From Phoronis australis (taxonomy: Eukaryota; Phoronida; Phoronidae), in contig NMRA01000012.1 in assembly GCA_002633005.1 (NCBI GenBank), positions 400,487 through 464,486 of the forward strand: DNA of 64,000 nt. The letters run 5' to 3'. Numbering within the stretch: position 1 is the first letter of the stretch; every line of letters begins with the position of its first letter. Under the pieces are notes generated by a model, which was not told the DNA's origin, ran no database searches, and saw nothing but the letters and a program-made list of their open reading frames with translations. Shown here one piece after another: positions 37,067-47,828 of this stretch. The position numbers and the translations under genes were made by a program.

Positions 37067-39457
37067 TACCGTAATCGTTCGGGTTAACGCCCTGGGCGGT
37101 TAAATTGGCGAATCCAAAAAATCGGGGGAGGGCGGTTAACCGAGCAGTGGGCGGTTAAATCGAAAATCCACCTAAAGTAGGGGATGGGTGGTTAACCGAA
37201 CATGGGCGCTTATTACGACAGACAACCGCCCTGGGCGGTTAATCTTACCTGGCGATCTAAATCCCGACACGACAATCATACTCGGAACGCGTAGCCCTTT
37301 TCAAAGAGCTTTATCGTCATCGTCACGTCGCCAAATGACTGTGAAAACGTCAAAACAGCGGATGATCCCAACAAAGGTTCTCTTGCCCTCAGATTAGTCA
37401 TTCACTATTAAATTCACAAAATTGCTGAGTAATAGTCCCGTGCCGTCCAACGGTGCGCAGACGACCAGTCACCACGCAGCCTCCACTAGAATTAAAACTG
37501 TTTCAAGGTGTGACCCTGCTTAAGTGCGCGCGTGCAAGCTTCACGTGTTGCAGAGGTCAGACATCGAATTTATGGTTACAGTCTCGTACTATATGTAGCT
37601 GTCAAGTTCTGAGTCAGAGAGCAGTTTTAAAATTGGTTGTAATAAAAGTTTGAAAAACTTAACTTTGCTGTTTTTTTTGTGTTTGGGATGTTATAGTCGA
37701 CACTCCGTGACTCAATGACATTTTCAGCGTATGGTTCTGCGGCTAGCTGTCTTATCTCGACAGCCCGGCATTGCTCTCTTACCGTTGCGCCAAACATGCT
37801 ATGCAAAGAAGTAAGGATCGGGGGTGGTCGAGCCAGTCGTCGATCAAGAATAAAATTTCAAGCAACTGCATCAATATGTTACAAAACGATCACCTTACAA
37901 AACTTCGTGGTGGAAAAACATTTATTTTTCATGCAAGATGTCCAGATTATCCTATTTATATCACTTGTAATATCGCACTGCGGCACTGTTCGGTCCCGCT
38001 GTTATCGCGCAATGTATCAGTCGGCTGACAATCGTGACTTGGAAATGCCGTCAAGTAATATAATGGCCTCTTTCAATATGCATCTCGTTTTTTATGGCCA
38101 AAGATAGTGGCGGTATTCAACACGCACGTAGGGCCTACGTGTCAGTCACCTGTCAATCACATGTTGGTGTCAAGGTAACATGCACTCCAAAGTGTGGGAA
38201 CTTGCGCATGTGCACCACTACAAATCAGTCACACATAGCGACAGTCCGACGAAGTAACAAAAACGGGCGTGACTATGTACTTTTAAGCTGTTGTTACGAA
38301 AGACCTAGTTTTTTACGATATTCCTCAATGTTCCCCAAAACTGCGATGTCAAGTCTATTCCCATATTTCCCGGCTCAAAGCTCCCTATAAGCCCATCCCT
38401 GTAACTAGCTGCGTGAATCTCCTACCCACTATCGTCAAGCAGTCTACGTCGTAGATATTTCAGACTCGAATGGTAAGAATTTTTGTTCAGGCTGAAAATG
38501 GCCAATGTATAAACAAAATTATTCTGGATGGCTAAAAAGGGGATGTGGAAACGATAATTCACACAGTCGCGCTTACGTGGGGACTGACGCAAGAAATAGT
38601 AAAGAACAGCCAGCGACATTAGTTAAATCTGCTAACCAGTTTGACTGAGATGCAATAAGCGAAAAACAAAATTTGACTAGCCGTTTTTTTATTACTTCAA
38701 GATCATACACAAACATACATTATTGCCAACGTTTGAATTCAGAAATCGACAGCCAGCAATGAAATCGGTAACCCAGTAAGGCACTTGTGCTGTCCCTTCG
38801 GTCGCCCGCGATCCTCTATAACCCGGCAGTTATACTCATCAAAATATTGAGAATTTGACATCTTTCCGTGAGTTGTGAGATTTGTTCAAAATACGAGAGC
38901 TTCCCACCTTAATAGAATTTGGAGGGTAGGCAAAACCACTGTCACATTTCTCTGGTCTGATTTTTTCGAACATATGTTTTATCTAGTGCACCGCAGACGG
39001 AAACTTAGCGCGGCAGACAAAGTCGCTGAAAGCGGAGGTTTTGACGCCGGCGGCGTTCTTGAACTTTGCAAACAAGGGAAGAAAATAAAGTGACAAAAAG
39101 GTTCAAGTATTATGTTTTGAAGTGAGTTCATGACCCAAGACAATAACTCGTTACCTGTATTGTAATTCAGATTGCTAAACCACCGCCTCGGAGTCCCGGC
39201 GTCGTTGCACTCATTGTGATCATCGATCTTTTTCTAAAAGTCGGGGAATCGCGCGTTTCCTTAGCACTACGCGCTAAATCTTCATTCTTTAAAAGTCGGG
39301 GTTGGGCGCTTAACCGAGAGGTGGGCGCTTAACTGGAATTTTTCAAAAATCGCAGGGGGGCGCTTAACCGAGCAGGGGGCGGTTAAATCGAAAATCCACT
39401 TAAAGTCGAGGATGGGCGGTTAACTGAGCATGGGCGTTAACCCGAACGATTACGGTA
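37067..39457. mobile_element. T1: 2.4-kb DNA element with perfect 26-bp TIR and TA ends
   Basis: The left end TACCGTAATCGTTCGGGTTA plus ACGCCC is the exact complement of the right end, closing with CGATTACGGTA. The terminal TA on each side fits a TA target duplication. Both ends contain subterminal repeats of GGGCGGTTAACCGAGCA type (37090-37250 and 39290-39440). Open frames inside (for example 37715-38107) have no transposase motif, so it is non-autonomous or decayed. It sits in the 3' tail of the Penelope-like fragment. Confidence 0.9.
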
Positions 39458-39499
39458 GTTATTTCTACTTGAGAATGAGACGAGTATGTTTCGAAATAT

Positions 39500-40084
39500 T
39501 GTGTGTCCTTAAATAGTCAATTTCTTGTTACACAGTGCCTGGAGAATTTGTTCCACCAATTTAAATTTTGATAGTGACATAGCTAGGATTTTCCAGTTAT
39601 TGCGTGCCAATGGTTACTCTCTGAATTTTTTGAACAGCTGTAAAAGGCACTTCCTTTCAAAATGAATGAGGCAGAAAATGTAGCTGTTATTGGACCCGAG
39701 AAAAAGAAAGTTTTCTTCTCTCTTAGTTACACCAGGCCAAGTAGTATAAAATTGAAACATCAATTATCTCACCTTATTCATTGCATAGACCCAGCTGTTG
39801 AACTGATAGTTGTTTTCAAACCTCTTTGGAAACTTTCCAATATGCTGTGTAAATTGAAGTCATCCATCCCTTTATTGAATAATAGCAATGTTGTTTATAA
39901 GGTTGAATGTGACAACTGTAAGGAATTCTATATGGGACTCACACAGAGATGCCTGTGGCAGGCTGAAAGAACATCACACCTCAGAGAAAAGCAACATATA
40001 TAGGCATTATGTTAGCAAAAATCACCAAGCCAATTCTGTTAGTATTACTCTGCAGAGAACCTAATAAGGAATTACTGTACATAA
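39500..40084 (+). pseudogene. Second Penelope-like element, RT C-terminus to GIY-YIG
   Basis: From about 39565 a frame reads SDIARIFQLLRANGYSLNF, then NSCKRHFLSK, joining a 113-codon frame at 39662-40003. That frame has KKKVFFSLSYTRPSS and VVYKVECDNCKEFYMGLTQR. This is the usual order in Penelope-like elements: a C-terminal RT helix (NGYP-type), a PYV/SYT strand, then the GIY-YIG nuclease. The YKVxCxxCxxxYxGxTxR stretch matches the nuclease's first strands and CCHH-type cysteines. A stop near 40003 follows HLREKQHI where the family normally continues, and the 40085-42601 insertion splits it. The catalytic RT core is not in the window. It is a pseudogene. Confidence 0.75.
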
Positions 40085-40560
40085 CAGGGATATACTTAGC
40101 CACTCGCCCAGTCGCCAATGCGAGTAAAAATGGTGCTGGGCGAGAAGAAGTTGACTTGCCGGTCGCCCAGGTGGCAAGCTAATTTCAGAGCGCAAAAGCA
40201 CTATATCGTTTCCCCAGATGAATATGAATAAATTTTCTCCTCCTTGTGTTGTTTTTATCATGAATTTAAGGTTCAGTTTGATCATCGTGTTGATGCTTCG
40301 GCAGAAAAAAACATCGGCGCAGTGCTACCCTACGGATTCAGTACGTGTCACCCGTTACGCGATTCGTCTAGACAAAAAAATCACGGTGTGTGGTCGTGCA
40401 CAAAGAGTTTGTGGACTAGTCCGAAACAAAGAAAAGGGGGGAAAGGCGGAAGACCGGTCCATGTGCTCATAGCAAGTGAAATACCATATTTCTTGAAACT
40501 GATTTCTTATTGTAATGTACAATGTCATTTTAGCCAAAATTATTTATATATAACATTAGT

Positions 40561-40638
40561 CCGAGAAAGCGCCCATGCCCCTATAAGCACCCCCACTCGT
40601 TTTCAGACTTCGCTAAAATAAGCGCCCAGTCCACGAAC

Positions 40639-40673
<35 letters not shown>

Positions 40674-42274
40674 CGAAAAATGTCGTACCTGCATTACTAA
40701 AATTCTACAGTAATATATTCAATTTATCAATAATGTCCGACAGTCCTGAAAAATTATTGTGCGCGGAATTTCTAGACCACGACCCTCGCCGCTATGTCGG
40801 TATTTAGCCGTGACTGTGCACTTCAAACTTCCGCAGTGATTAAAAAAAACGTCATGCAAAGGATTTGTTGATCTTGCGAGGAACATGTCCCACCATGGTC
40901 AGTCCTTTCAGAACAGACGCAGCATACTGGTCAACGGGATTGTATTGTATCTTTCTCGTACAGATCTCCCTCAACAGGAATCCAGATTACTTTGTACACG
41001 TAAAATTATGAAAACCGCGAATGGAAACTTGACCAGTGTTAATGATCATGTGGTCAAGAAGTGCGCGCTAGGGCCTACATATATATGTGGTCCCGCTCAA
41101 TGAGATAAATATAACTATATATGCAGCTTACTGGGACTCGCTGGTTCCCTGCGTGCCGCTAGGTGGGGCGAGCACGCAGGTATCACTTAATTTTCCTCTG
41201 GAAATTTTTTTACACTGGCGTTTCTGATTGGCTAGTCGAATTCTCAACAGGCAGCGCTTTACGCAAACAAACTGGCATGACTGATGGACTGAAGTGTAAA
41301 TGTGGTCTGTTGTACAAACAAATTGGTGCTTAAAATTTATTTACGGAATTGCGAAGCCTAGAAATTGTGATTGCGCCTTTTCGGAATGCATCTTTCTACT
41401 GTTGATGACTTTTGTTTACGATAGTGTCCTGTATTCTTACATACAGTATGAATAACATACCGGTTAAATCGGCCACTGTGTTTATTGTACATGTATGTGC
41501 TTCAAGCACGCGGCTATTAAACATCACTGCAGAAACGAAATAGTTGCTGCGACGCCACTTGCATGACAAGGCTAAAAATCGTTCACAATCTGCCAGTTTT
41601 TCACGGTGTTGTAAAGCTAACCAATGACTGCTGAGATTACATCGACCAATGCTAAAGCGCATGCCACTGCGTGATACCTGCGTGCTGGTTGGGCTAAGCA
41701 CACAGGGAACCAGCAAGCTCACTGGGCCTGCTACTCTGGTATATCAATACTGATGACACGCACGCGCTCGCTCACTCGGTGCACGCCTGTTGACTAACTT
41801 CAATACAAACGTCACGTGACAACAACATGTGTGTTCGTCCAGATTTTTCTTGTGTTGCGGGGTGCGATCTAGCGCAGATTTTGACTTAATCTGCGGTTAA
41901 TCCCGACTCCACAGGAACTTAAGAATCTTAGGAAAAGCTATTTGGAAAACTTAAGGAGGATTTCAGGTAATTTGTTGAGTCGAAACTATTTTTACTCAAG
42001 AATTCAAGTTGCCCTATCGACAATCGCGAAGCAATGACGCATCAGTCGGGAAGTTTTCGCCCTGGGATTTCAGCACATTTTTTCCAAAGATCGTAATTTA
42101 ACAATAAAGTTTGATAGCAATGCACCACAGTTTTGTAGAAAGTCTGTCATAGGTTACTCACACGTCACAGCGCGTAAATTTGATGAATCCCAGCTTTCGA
42201 TTCGGAGACCCAGTTTTAACCGCCGTGGGCTACAACAAGCGCCCCCTTTGCGCTTTTTAGGGCGAATACGGTAG
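40561..42274 (+). mobile_element. Family A element interrupted by a nested MITE
   Basis: The left end is GAAAGCGCCCATGCCCCTAT (eroded) and the right end TTAGGGCGAATACGGTA. The interior matches 48701-50010 block by block, with 41130-41728 as an extra insertion. An (AT)n run lies at 40640-40668. Confidence 0.8.
41130..41728. mobile_element. MITE nested in the family A element, about 57-bp TIR
   Basis: The left arm has CTGGTTCCCTGCGTGC, then AGCACGCAGGTATCAC. The right arm is its complement: GTGATACCTGCGTGCTGGTT, then CACAGGGAACCAGC. Other family A copies continue without a break across this place. Confidence 0.85.
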
Positions 42275-42433
42275 CCCTAATAGATGGTGACATCAATGCA
42301 CAAAACGGTGATTTTTATTTAAACTGACAGCAAGTTTGTGGTGACTGACACAAATGGCGGGCGATTGAACTTCGAGCTAGGCGAGTAGATTTTCTGGCTC
42401 ACTCGCCCAGCTGGTGAGCAGGGTTTTGAAACC

Positions 42434-42589
42434 TGGCGTGCGTTCAGTAGACGCTAGGACCTACGCTAGGACCTAACTAAAACCTAGTCAAAGTCACGTG
42501 TTTTTGTTTAAAATGCATGGCAATATCTCGCGTAATCTCGCGAAGTTTTGCTTTTTAGCGAGGTCCTAGCGTTACTGAACGGGAGGCTG
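42434..42589 (+). mobile_element. Family D MITE, copy 2
   Basis: Ends AGGCGTG-type CGTTCAGTAGACGCTAGGACC and GGTCCTAGCGTTACTGAACG are inverted, and the outer boundaries match copy 3 in reverse. It is about 150 bp and non-coding. Confidence 0.9.
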
Positions 42590-42606
42590 GGTATATCCCT
42601 GCATAA

Positions 42607-42880
42607 AGGACTCATTGGTTGATCATTCAGAACCAGCATGCTGCTGATTCTCTAAATAGCATGCAGAGCTCAGTGACCCTGCAACTATGGTGATGACCAG
42701 CTACTGACTATATTCCCTGTATCTCTCACTTCCCTTTATGGATGTTACCTGAGCTGAATGTTGGCACTTGCTGTCCTTTGTAAATAATTATCCTGATGAT
42801 GTCCAATGAATGGACGAAACGTTGATTGAACATGAGCTTTTTATGTGTGCGGCGCAATCGTCCGGTTTTTAACCTTTAAT
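42607..42880 (+). mobile_element. 3' tail of the second Penelope-like element
   Basis: Resumes after the CATAA duplication. It holds CCTGATGATGTCCAATGAAT, GGACGAAACGTTGATTGAAC, a tail typical of Penelope-like elements (a DDV codon run, then GAAACGTT). This places 40085-42601 inside it. Confidence 0.65.
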
Positions 42881-43434
42881 CATGTCTCTTGGTCAGTCAC
42901 TTTACCAATGTTCTGTTGAATGTCGAACTTTGTTGCGAGGATACCAAGGCAATGGAATAAAGATAGTCAGCAACGACAAATGTCATGTGTTAAACAAGTA
43001 GGGACAAATCATAAAGATCTTCTAAACACATTACTAGGTGATAGCTTAGAAAAGGTAGCAGCTAGTTGTTTATAAATTGTCATAGGTTTGAAACTTTAGT
43101 TAATATTACTAACACCAATGGAATGTTTAATGTTATTTAAAGAAGGTGGTAAGTGATCACTTTGTTGGGTACACTTATCTTGGTTATAATTAATTGTTAT
43201 TATCCTGAATACAAAGTCTTGTGGTAATTACATTCTTGTGATCAGATACCTTGATTGAGACTTGCAAGGCTTCTGTGTTTTGTTTTAAAAGGTTTCCGTA
43301 CTGAATTTGACGTCATGATTGCGTCATTGAGTTAATGATTATGTCCAGAAGCACTTTTCTATTTTTTTCCTTGTGTAACTTCCATTCTTGAAATTGGCAT
43401 ATGGAGTTCTTGTAGTCTTAGGAAAATAAACAAC
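42881..43434. other. No gene recognised
   Basis: AT-rich, no exon or repeat ends identified. Confidence 0.4.
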
Positions 43435-43589
43435 AGCCTCCCGTTCAGTAACGCTAGGACCTCGCTAAAAAGCAAGACTTCGCGAGATTACTTGAGAAAT
43501 TGCCGTATATTTTAAATGAGAACACGTGACTTTGACTAGGTTTTAGCTAGGTCCCAGCGTAGGTCCTAACGTCTACTGAACACACGCCT
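43435..43589 (-). mobile_element. Family D MITE, copy 3 (inverted)
   Basis: Reverse complement of 42434-42589 with both ends: CCCGTTCAGTAACGCTAGGA and CTAACGTCTACTGAACACAC. About 97% of blocks agree by eye. Confidence 0.9.
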
Positions 43590-43825
43590 GATCTTCTCTT
43601 CTTGCACAACAGGAAGTGAGTGAGGTGCACCTTTGTTGAGAATCTCATGGAAAGCTGTGCTCAGCACTAGTAAAGTTGCCCTTTTTAAAAATATTTATTA
43701 AAGAATTTTCTTATCATTTGAAATAAGTTTCAAAACATTTTCTTCATCACTTTTGTACCCATGTTGTAGCAATGCTCCTGTCTCTTAGTCTGAATGTTGT
43801 TTTCATAGATAAACATGGACATTAA

Positions 43826-45484
43826 AAGGGGACTGTAGTCAAAATAATATTGCAGTTAATCGGTTCTAACACACAAATAAAACTCACATTTGCCTGACTT
43901 GCGTGCCAAACAAAAGCCGATTCATATTCCTGGTCAAAACAATGAATTCTGAAAGCGATCGCTGATTGGCTGATGTGTCAGTGACGTCAACGGCGGGGTA
44001 TCGGCTGCTTTACACATTCATTGCTTATGTCATATTTGAAGAGTTTACATCGTAATTTATCATTGTATCAATCGTCCTTATTTGTTATTGTTTGCCACAG
44101 TGCTGTAAAAGGTTCGCTATGCCTTTTTGTATGGCACCTGGTTGCTCAAACTCTCGAAAAAGGTGTCAGTTCTAATGGGATGGTCTTCGCATACCATCGC
44201 CGGGTTACCCAAGCCTTGGCCCAAAGCTCAGTGTATACTAGATATAGGCCTACAGGTTTGAGCCGATATGGGTAAAAAATGTACAAATAAAATCTAACTC
44301 AAATCAATGTCATTAAAACTAATCTCATCCTTGAGTAAACCTAGGAACCAGGTTCCTAGAGTAAACTAACTTCTGCCATTTACCGGTGTTGGAAATGTTA
44401 GCGATCGTTCATCGGCTGCTGCTAGTAAAATTGTGATGTGTTCTCTTCAGTCAGCTTTTTGCGATTACGTCACCTGACCTTTACCAGTTTCTTTTCCCCG
44501 CCTGATTCTTTTATCAAGTGTTCGTCGCTGACGGTACCTACTAGGTTGCGTACATGTTATAACAAATTATCGGAATTTGTTTCATTTTGTTTCAAGTTTT
44601 TAGTATTTTTACAAACCGAATTTTAGAACAACCTTGGTGCTGCGAAGCTGTCATCATATCCCGAAAGACGTCTCAAATTTTTATGAAATGGCGCGTGCGC
44701 CGTGTCTCGAGCGTGCTGTTTTTCGGAAACGGACGGCACACTTCTTTGTTAAAAAGGCGGCAAATTATGCTACCAAATGACGTTTATTTGATTGTTTTCA
44801 ACTTAAACGGCTGCAACGAACAATGGGAGTGTCGGGGGTGACTACCAGATTTTGCATGCGCCCCCGCCGGTCCGTTAGCTTTATATGTTGATGTAGCCTA
44901 AGTTTTACGACGAGGTGACGAGCATAACTGAGTCAACTATACTCGGGTAGTCGATGGCTGCCTGAAATTTCGGGGTTAACGGAGCTCAACACACAGTGGT
45001 ACGATAGTCTTCATACAGCTACAGTCGGTAATTTACCAACCCTTCAAGTTTACGGAACTGAGTATTGGCTGACAGCTGGCTGACTAGATGGCTAGAGTCC
45101 ACATTGCCCTCGGCACAGTCACACCAGTGTAAATTTTTGATACGGACTGGTTGCACCGGCAAATTTTCGTCTGACGATGACGATGACTGGGTATCACTTT
45201 GTGTTGCCTCGGCTCAAACAGGTATCCCTGGTGACCCGACATTTCACACTAAAATTTCTTATTCTGACAATATGAAAAACGCTACTTGATTGCACGCTAA
45301 CACAGGACAGTGACTTGGTCCCCGCCAATTACGTCACGAGACTAAGCATCGCTCCAAGCCGGTAATTTTTTGAGCTTCGTTAGAGAATATAAGTTTAATT
45401 TCTGGTGTTGAATTATTTGTGAAATTAATCAACAATTCATAGAAAACTATCCAGAATTTATTCAGAATAAAATACAGTTCCCTT
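43826..45484. mobile_element. TTAA-flanked DNA element with THAP-like relic
   Basis: Ends AAGGGGACTGTA and TACAGTTCCCTT are inverted. TTAA lies just outside both (43822-43825 and 45485-45488). TTAA duplication fits piggyBac or Kolobok. The THAP-like start at 44119 favours Kolobok, whose transposases often begin with a THAP finger. The remainder contains no recognisable transposase. Confidence 0.75.
44119..44220 (+). pseudogene. THAP-like zinc finger relic
   Basis: A methionine at 44119 opens MPFCMAPGCSNSRKRCQF before a stop at 44173. M-P-x-C-x4-C fits the first half of a THAP C2CH finger, which starts near a methionine. GVSSNGMVF in another frame just downstream resembles the next conserved segment, so a frameshift is likely. 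The later C and H ligands cannot be placed with confidence. Its position inside a TTAA-flanked element suits a decayed transposase N-terminus. Short and broken, so the call is tentative. Confidence 0.45.
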
Positions 45485-45614
45485 TTAAGCTCAGTGATGA
45501 TGTTTATTTGGCTGTCACACTTCTTTTGTGTAGGGTGTTTTCTCTAATAGTCTGTGCACTTAGTTTGTGCACTATTTTTAACTCATGTCGTGGGACTGTA
45601 AGCATTAATTGAAT

Positions 45615-46223
45615 CTATGTTGTGACCTCCGGAGCACGTGAATCTAGCACACGGGCACTTCTGCACTGTTGCCGTGTGACAATAGCTGCAATCCAGTTGG
45701 AGCGCTGCATGGTCACTGGTCGTCTGCGCACTACAGTTCTAACAAGACCACAAGACGACACGATATTATTACTCCGCGCAATTTTGTAAATTTACTTGGG
45801 AAGGACTAATCAAAGGGGAACAGAACCTTTGTTGGGAAAATCCGCTGTTATGACATTTTGACCGTCATTAGGTAGGTGTCTGGACTATCAATGTGTACGA
45901 AGTGTTAGAGAAATCACCGTAAAAGTTCTTACTAGTTCCTTAACAAAATTTTTCAATTTGCTGCCATGTGCTCAAATTCCTGAGGTTATATGATTACTTT
46001 GAGTGGAAACATGATGTGTAACCAGTCACATGGAAAGAGTTTGTTGGTCCACGCTTTAACCAAGCAGTTGGCGATTAATCAAACATCTTCAAAAATCGGG
46101 GATGAACACTTAACCGAGCACTGAGTGTTTAATCGAAAGTCTTCAGTCATGCTTGGGCACTTAGCCAAGTAGTAGGGAATGCCACTAAGTTAAACATGGG
46201 CATTACCCCATATATTTACGGTA
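45615..46223 (-). mobile_element. T1 element, truncated inverted copy
   Basis: The right end ATATTTACGGTA and the GGGCATTACC, TTAACCGAGCACTGAGTG and TTTAATCGAAAG blocks mirror the T1 left end. Further in, TGGTCACTGGTCGTCTGCGCA, ATTATTACTC and CAATTTTGTAAATTTA mirror 37380-37450. The other T1 end is missing. Confidence 0.75.
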
Positions 46224-46565
46224 ACTAACCAGTCATATGTATGAATTACAAGTATAGTGCGTAACACTTTGCTGTGAATGGCTGCACATTTTAGCACTGG
46301 CTTTTAATATTCCGGACGCACCTAACTTTATCTGATCACATGCCTGAAAAATTCCGTTAGTATTTTCTAAGATTTCTTGCGCTTTGCATTGTATCTAGGT
46401 TGTGAGTATGCCAGGTATATGTTCAGTATATATTGCTCGTAGTTTGAACCACAGACCATAATCATATCACAAATACATAGCATACTTGTACCACGCTCGA
46501 GTTATGCCTTATGCGGAACTATGCACAAAGTATGATCTGTGTAATAGTGGACACAGCATTGTTTT

Positions 46566-46949
46566 TTGTGCCCTGAACCTTCAACCATACAGTCGTATTG
46601 TTTACATTCAGTTTACCCATTTAAATTGAAGTACATGGACAACCAACTCTGTATATTCTCAATGGACAAAATCTGTGATCGTATGCACAAGGCGCGACCA
46701 ACAGTATTGGTCGAAAAGTCACTAATCACTAGCAGCGCCAGGTGTGAGTCACAGTTTTACTTTCGGCTAGTAAATCGTCTGCTCACAAAAAGGAAGCTTA
46801 GACAAGCATTGAAAGAGATTGGTGCATCCTATGGGAATTGGATAGGAAAATATCTGTGTATCATAAATTTATACAAAAATATTGAGAAGCATATGAAATG
46901 TGTATCATGCGTAGGAAAGCATGTCATTGGGCAACTCATTAGAAATTAG
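46566..46949 (+). CDS. Unassigned ORF, 127 codons, duplication copy 1
   Basis: This frame is duplicated in the next unit, where it extends 25 codons upstream. The C-terminal half is basic (LVNRLLTKRKLRQALKEIG) and ends in a C-x2-C pair (CVSCVGKHVIGQLIRN). I recognise no domain, signal peptide or membrane segment. No splice sites or promoter were identified. The frame may simply survive because the copies are recent or artefactual. Coding status is doubtful. Confidence 0.2.
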   Translation: MCPEPSTIQSYCLHSVYPFKLKYMDNQLCIFSMDKICDRMHKARPTVLVEKSLITSSARCESQFYFRLVNRLLTKRKLRQALKEIGASYGNWIGKYLCIINLYKNIEKHMKCVSCVGKHVIGQLIRN

Positions 46950-47201
46950 GAAAAGCAGAAGTGTGATGAGGCGTTTAGAATTAGTATTAATCATTACATG
47001 GCATATTACATCAGAGGTTGAAAAACTAAGTTACACTCACTGACACATCCTGTTTGTTCATGGTGAAGTTAATCCTTCAAATGTGTACTACAGTATTTCC
47101 CTGCAAGATTTAATCGANTGAGTATGCCAGGTATATGTTCAGTATATATTGCTCGTAGTTTGAAGCACAGATCATAACCATATCACAAATACATAGCATA
47201 C

Positions 47202-47660
47202 TTGTACCACGCTCGACTGATGCGGAACTATGCACAAAGTATGATCTGTGTAATAGTGGACACAGCATTGTTTTTTGTGTGCCCTGAACCCTCAACCACA
47301 CAGTCGTATTGTTTATATTCGGTGTACCCATTTAAATTAAAGTACATGGACAACCAACTCTGTATATTCTCAATGGACAAAATCTGTGATCGTATGCACA
47401 AGGCGCGACCAACAGTATTGGTCGAAAAGTCACTAATCACTAGCAGCGCCAGGTGTGCGTCACAGTTTTACTTTCGGCTAGTAAATCGTCTGCTCACAAA
47501 AAGGAAGCTTAGACAAGCATTGAAAGAGATTGGTGCATCCTATGGGAATTGGATAGGAAAATATCTGTGTATCATAAATTTATACAAAAATATTGAGAAG
47601 CATATGAAATGTGTATCATGCGTAGGAAAGCATGTCATTGGGCAACTCATTAGAAATTAG
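47202..47660 (+). CDS. Unassigned ORF, 152 codons, duplication copy 2
   Basis: Same protein as at 46566-46949, longer at the N-terminus because indels restore the frame upstream. The shared part has only a few differences, for example E/A near the RCESQF/RCASQF site. No known family is recognised. It could be a fragment of an uncatalogued mobile element or a chance frame. Confidence 0.22.
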   Translation: MYHARLMRNYAQSMICVIVDTALFFVCPEPSTTQSYCLYSVYPFKLKYMDNQLCIFSMDKICDRMHKARPTVLVEKSLITSSARCASQFYFRLVNRLLTKRKLRQALKEIGASYGNWIGKYLCIINLYKNIEKHMKCVSCVGKHVIGQLIRN

Positions 47661-47828
47661 GAAAAGCAGAAGTGTGATGAGGCGTTTAGAATTAGTATTA
47701 ATCATTACATGGCATATTACATCAGAGGTTGAAAAACTAAGTTACACTCACTGACACATCCTGTTTGTTCATGGTGAAGTTAATCCTTCAAATGTGTACT
47801 ACAGTATTTCCCTGCAAGATTTAATCGA

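Larger units (their letters stand above)
40085..42601. mobile_element. Composite insertion with CAGGGATATAC ends and 5-bp TSD
   Basis: Ends CAGGGATATAC and GTATATCCCTG are inverted. CATAA flanks both sides (40080-40084 and 42602-42606), an exact 5-bp duplication, so the block entered the Penelope-like sequence as a unit. Subterminal CCACTCGCCCAG / CACTCGCCCAGCTGG blocks occur at both ends. Family A (40561-42274) and a D MITE (42434-42589) lie inside and probably jumped in later. No transposase was seen. Confidence 0.85.
46403..47828. repeat. Tandem duplication of a 711-716-bp segment
   Basis: 46403-47117 and 47119-47828 are nearly identical (TGAGTATGCCAGGTATATGT to CTGCAAGATTTAATCGA). The copies differ by a few substitutions, a 7-base deletion near 47217 and a 2-base insertion near 47279. 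The single N at 47118 lies exactly at the junction, so an assembly artefact (two haplotypes joined) is as likely as a true duplication. Confidence 0.95.

Noticed and set aside
37715-38107. 130-codon frame in T1 as a transposase
   Set aside because: No DDE/D or DNA-binding motif visible, and another frame overlaps it.
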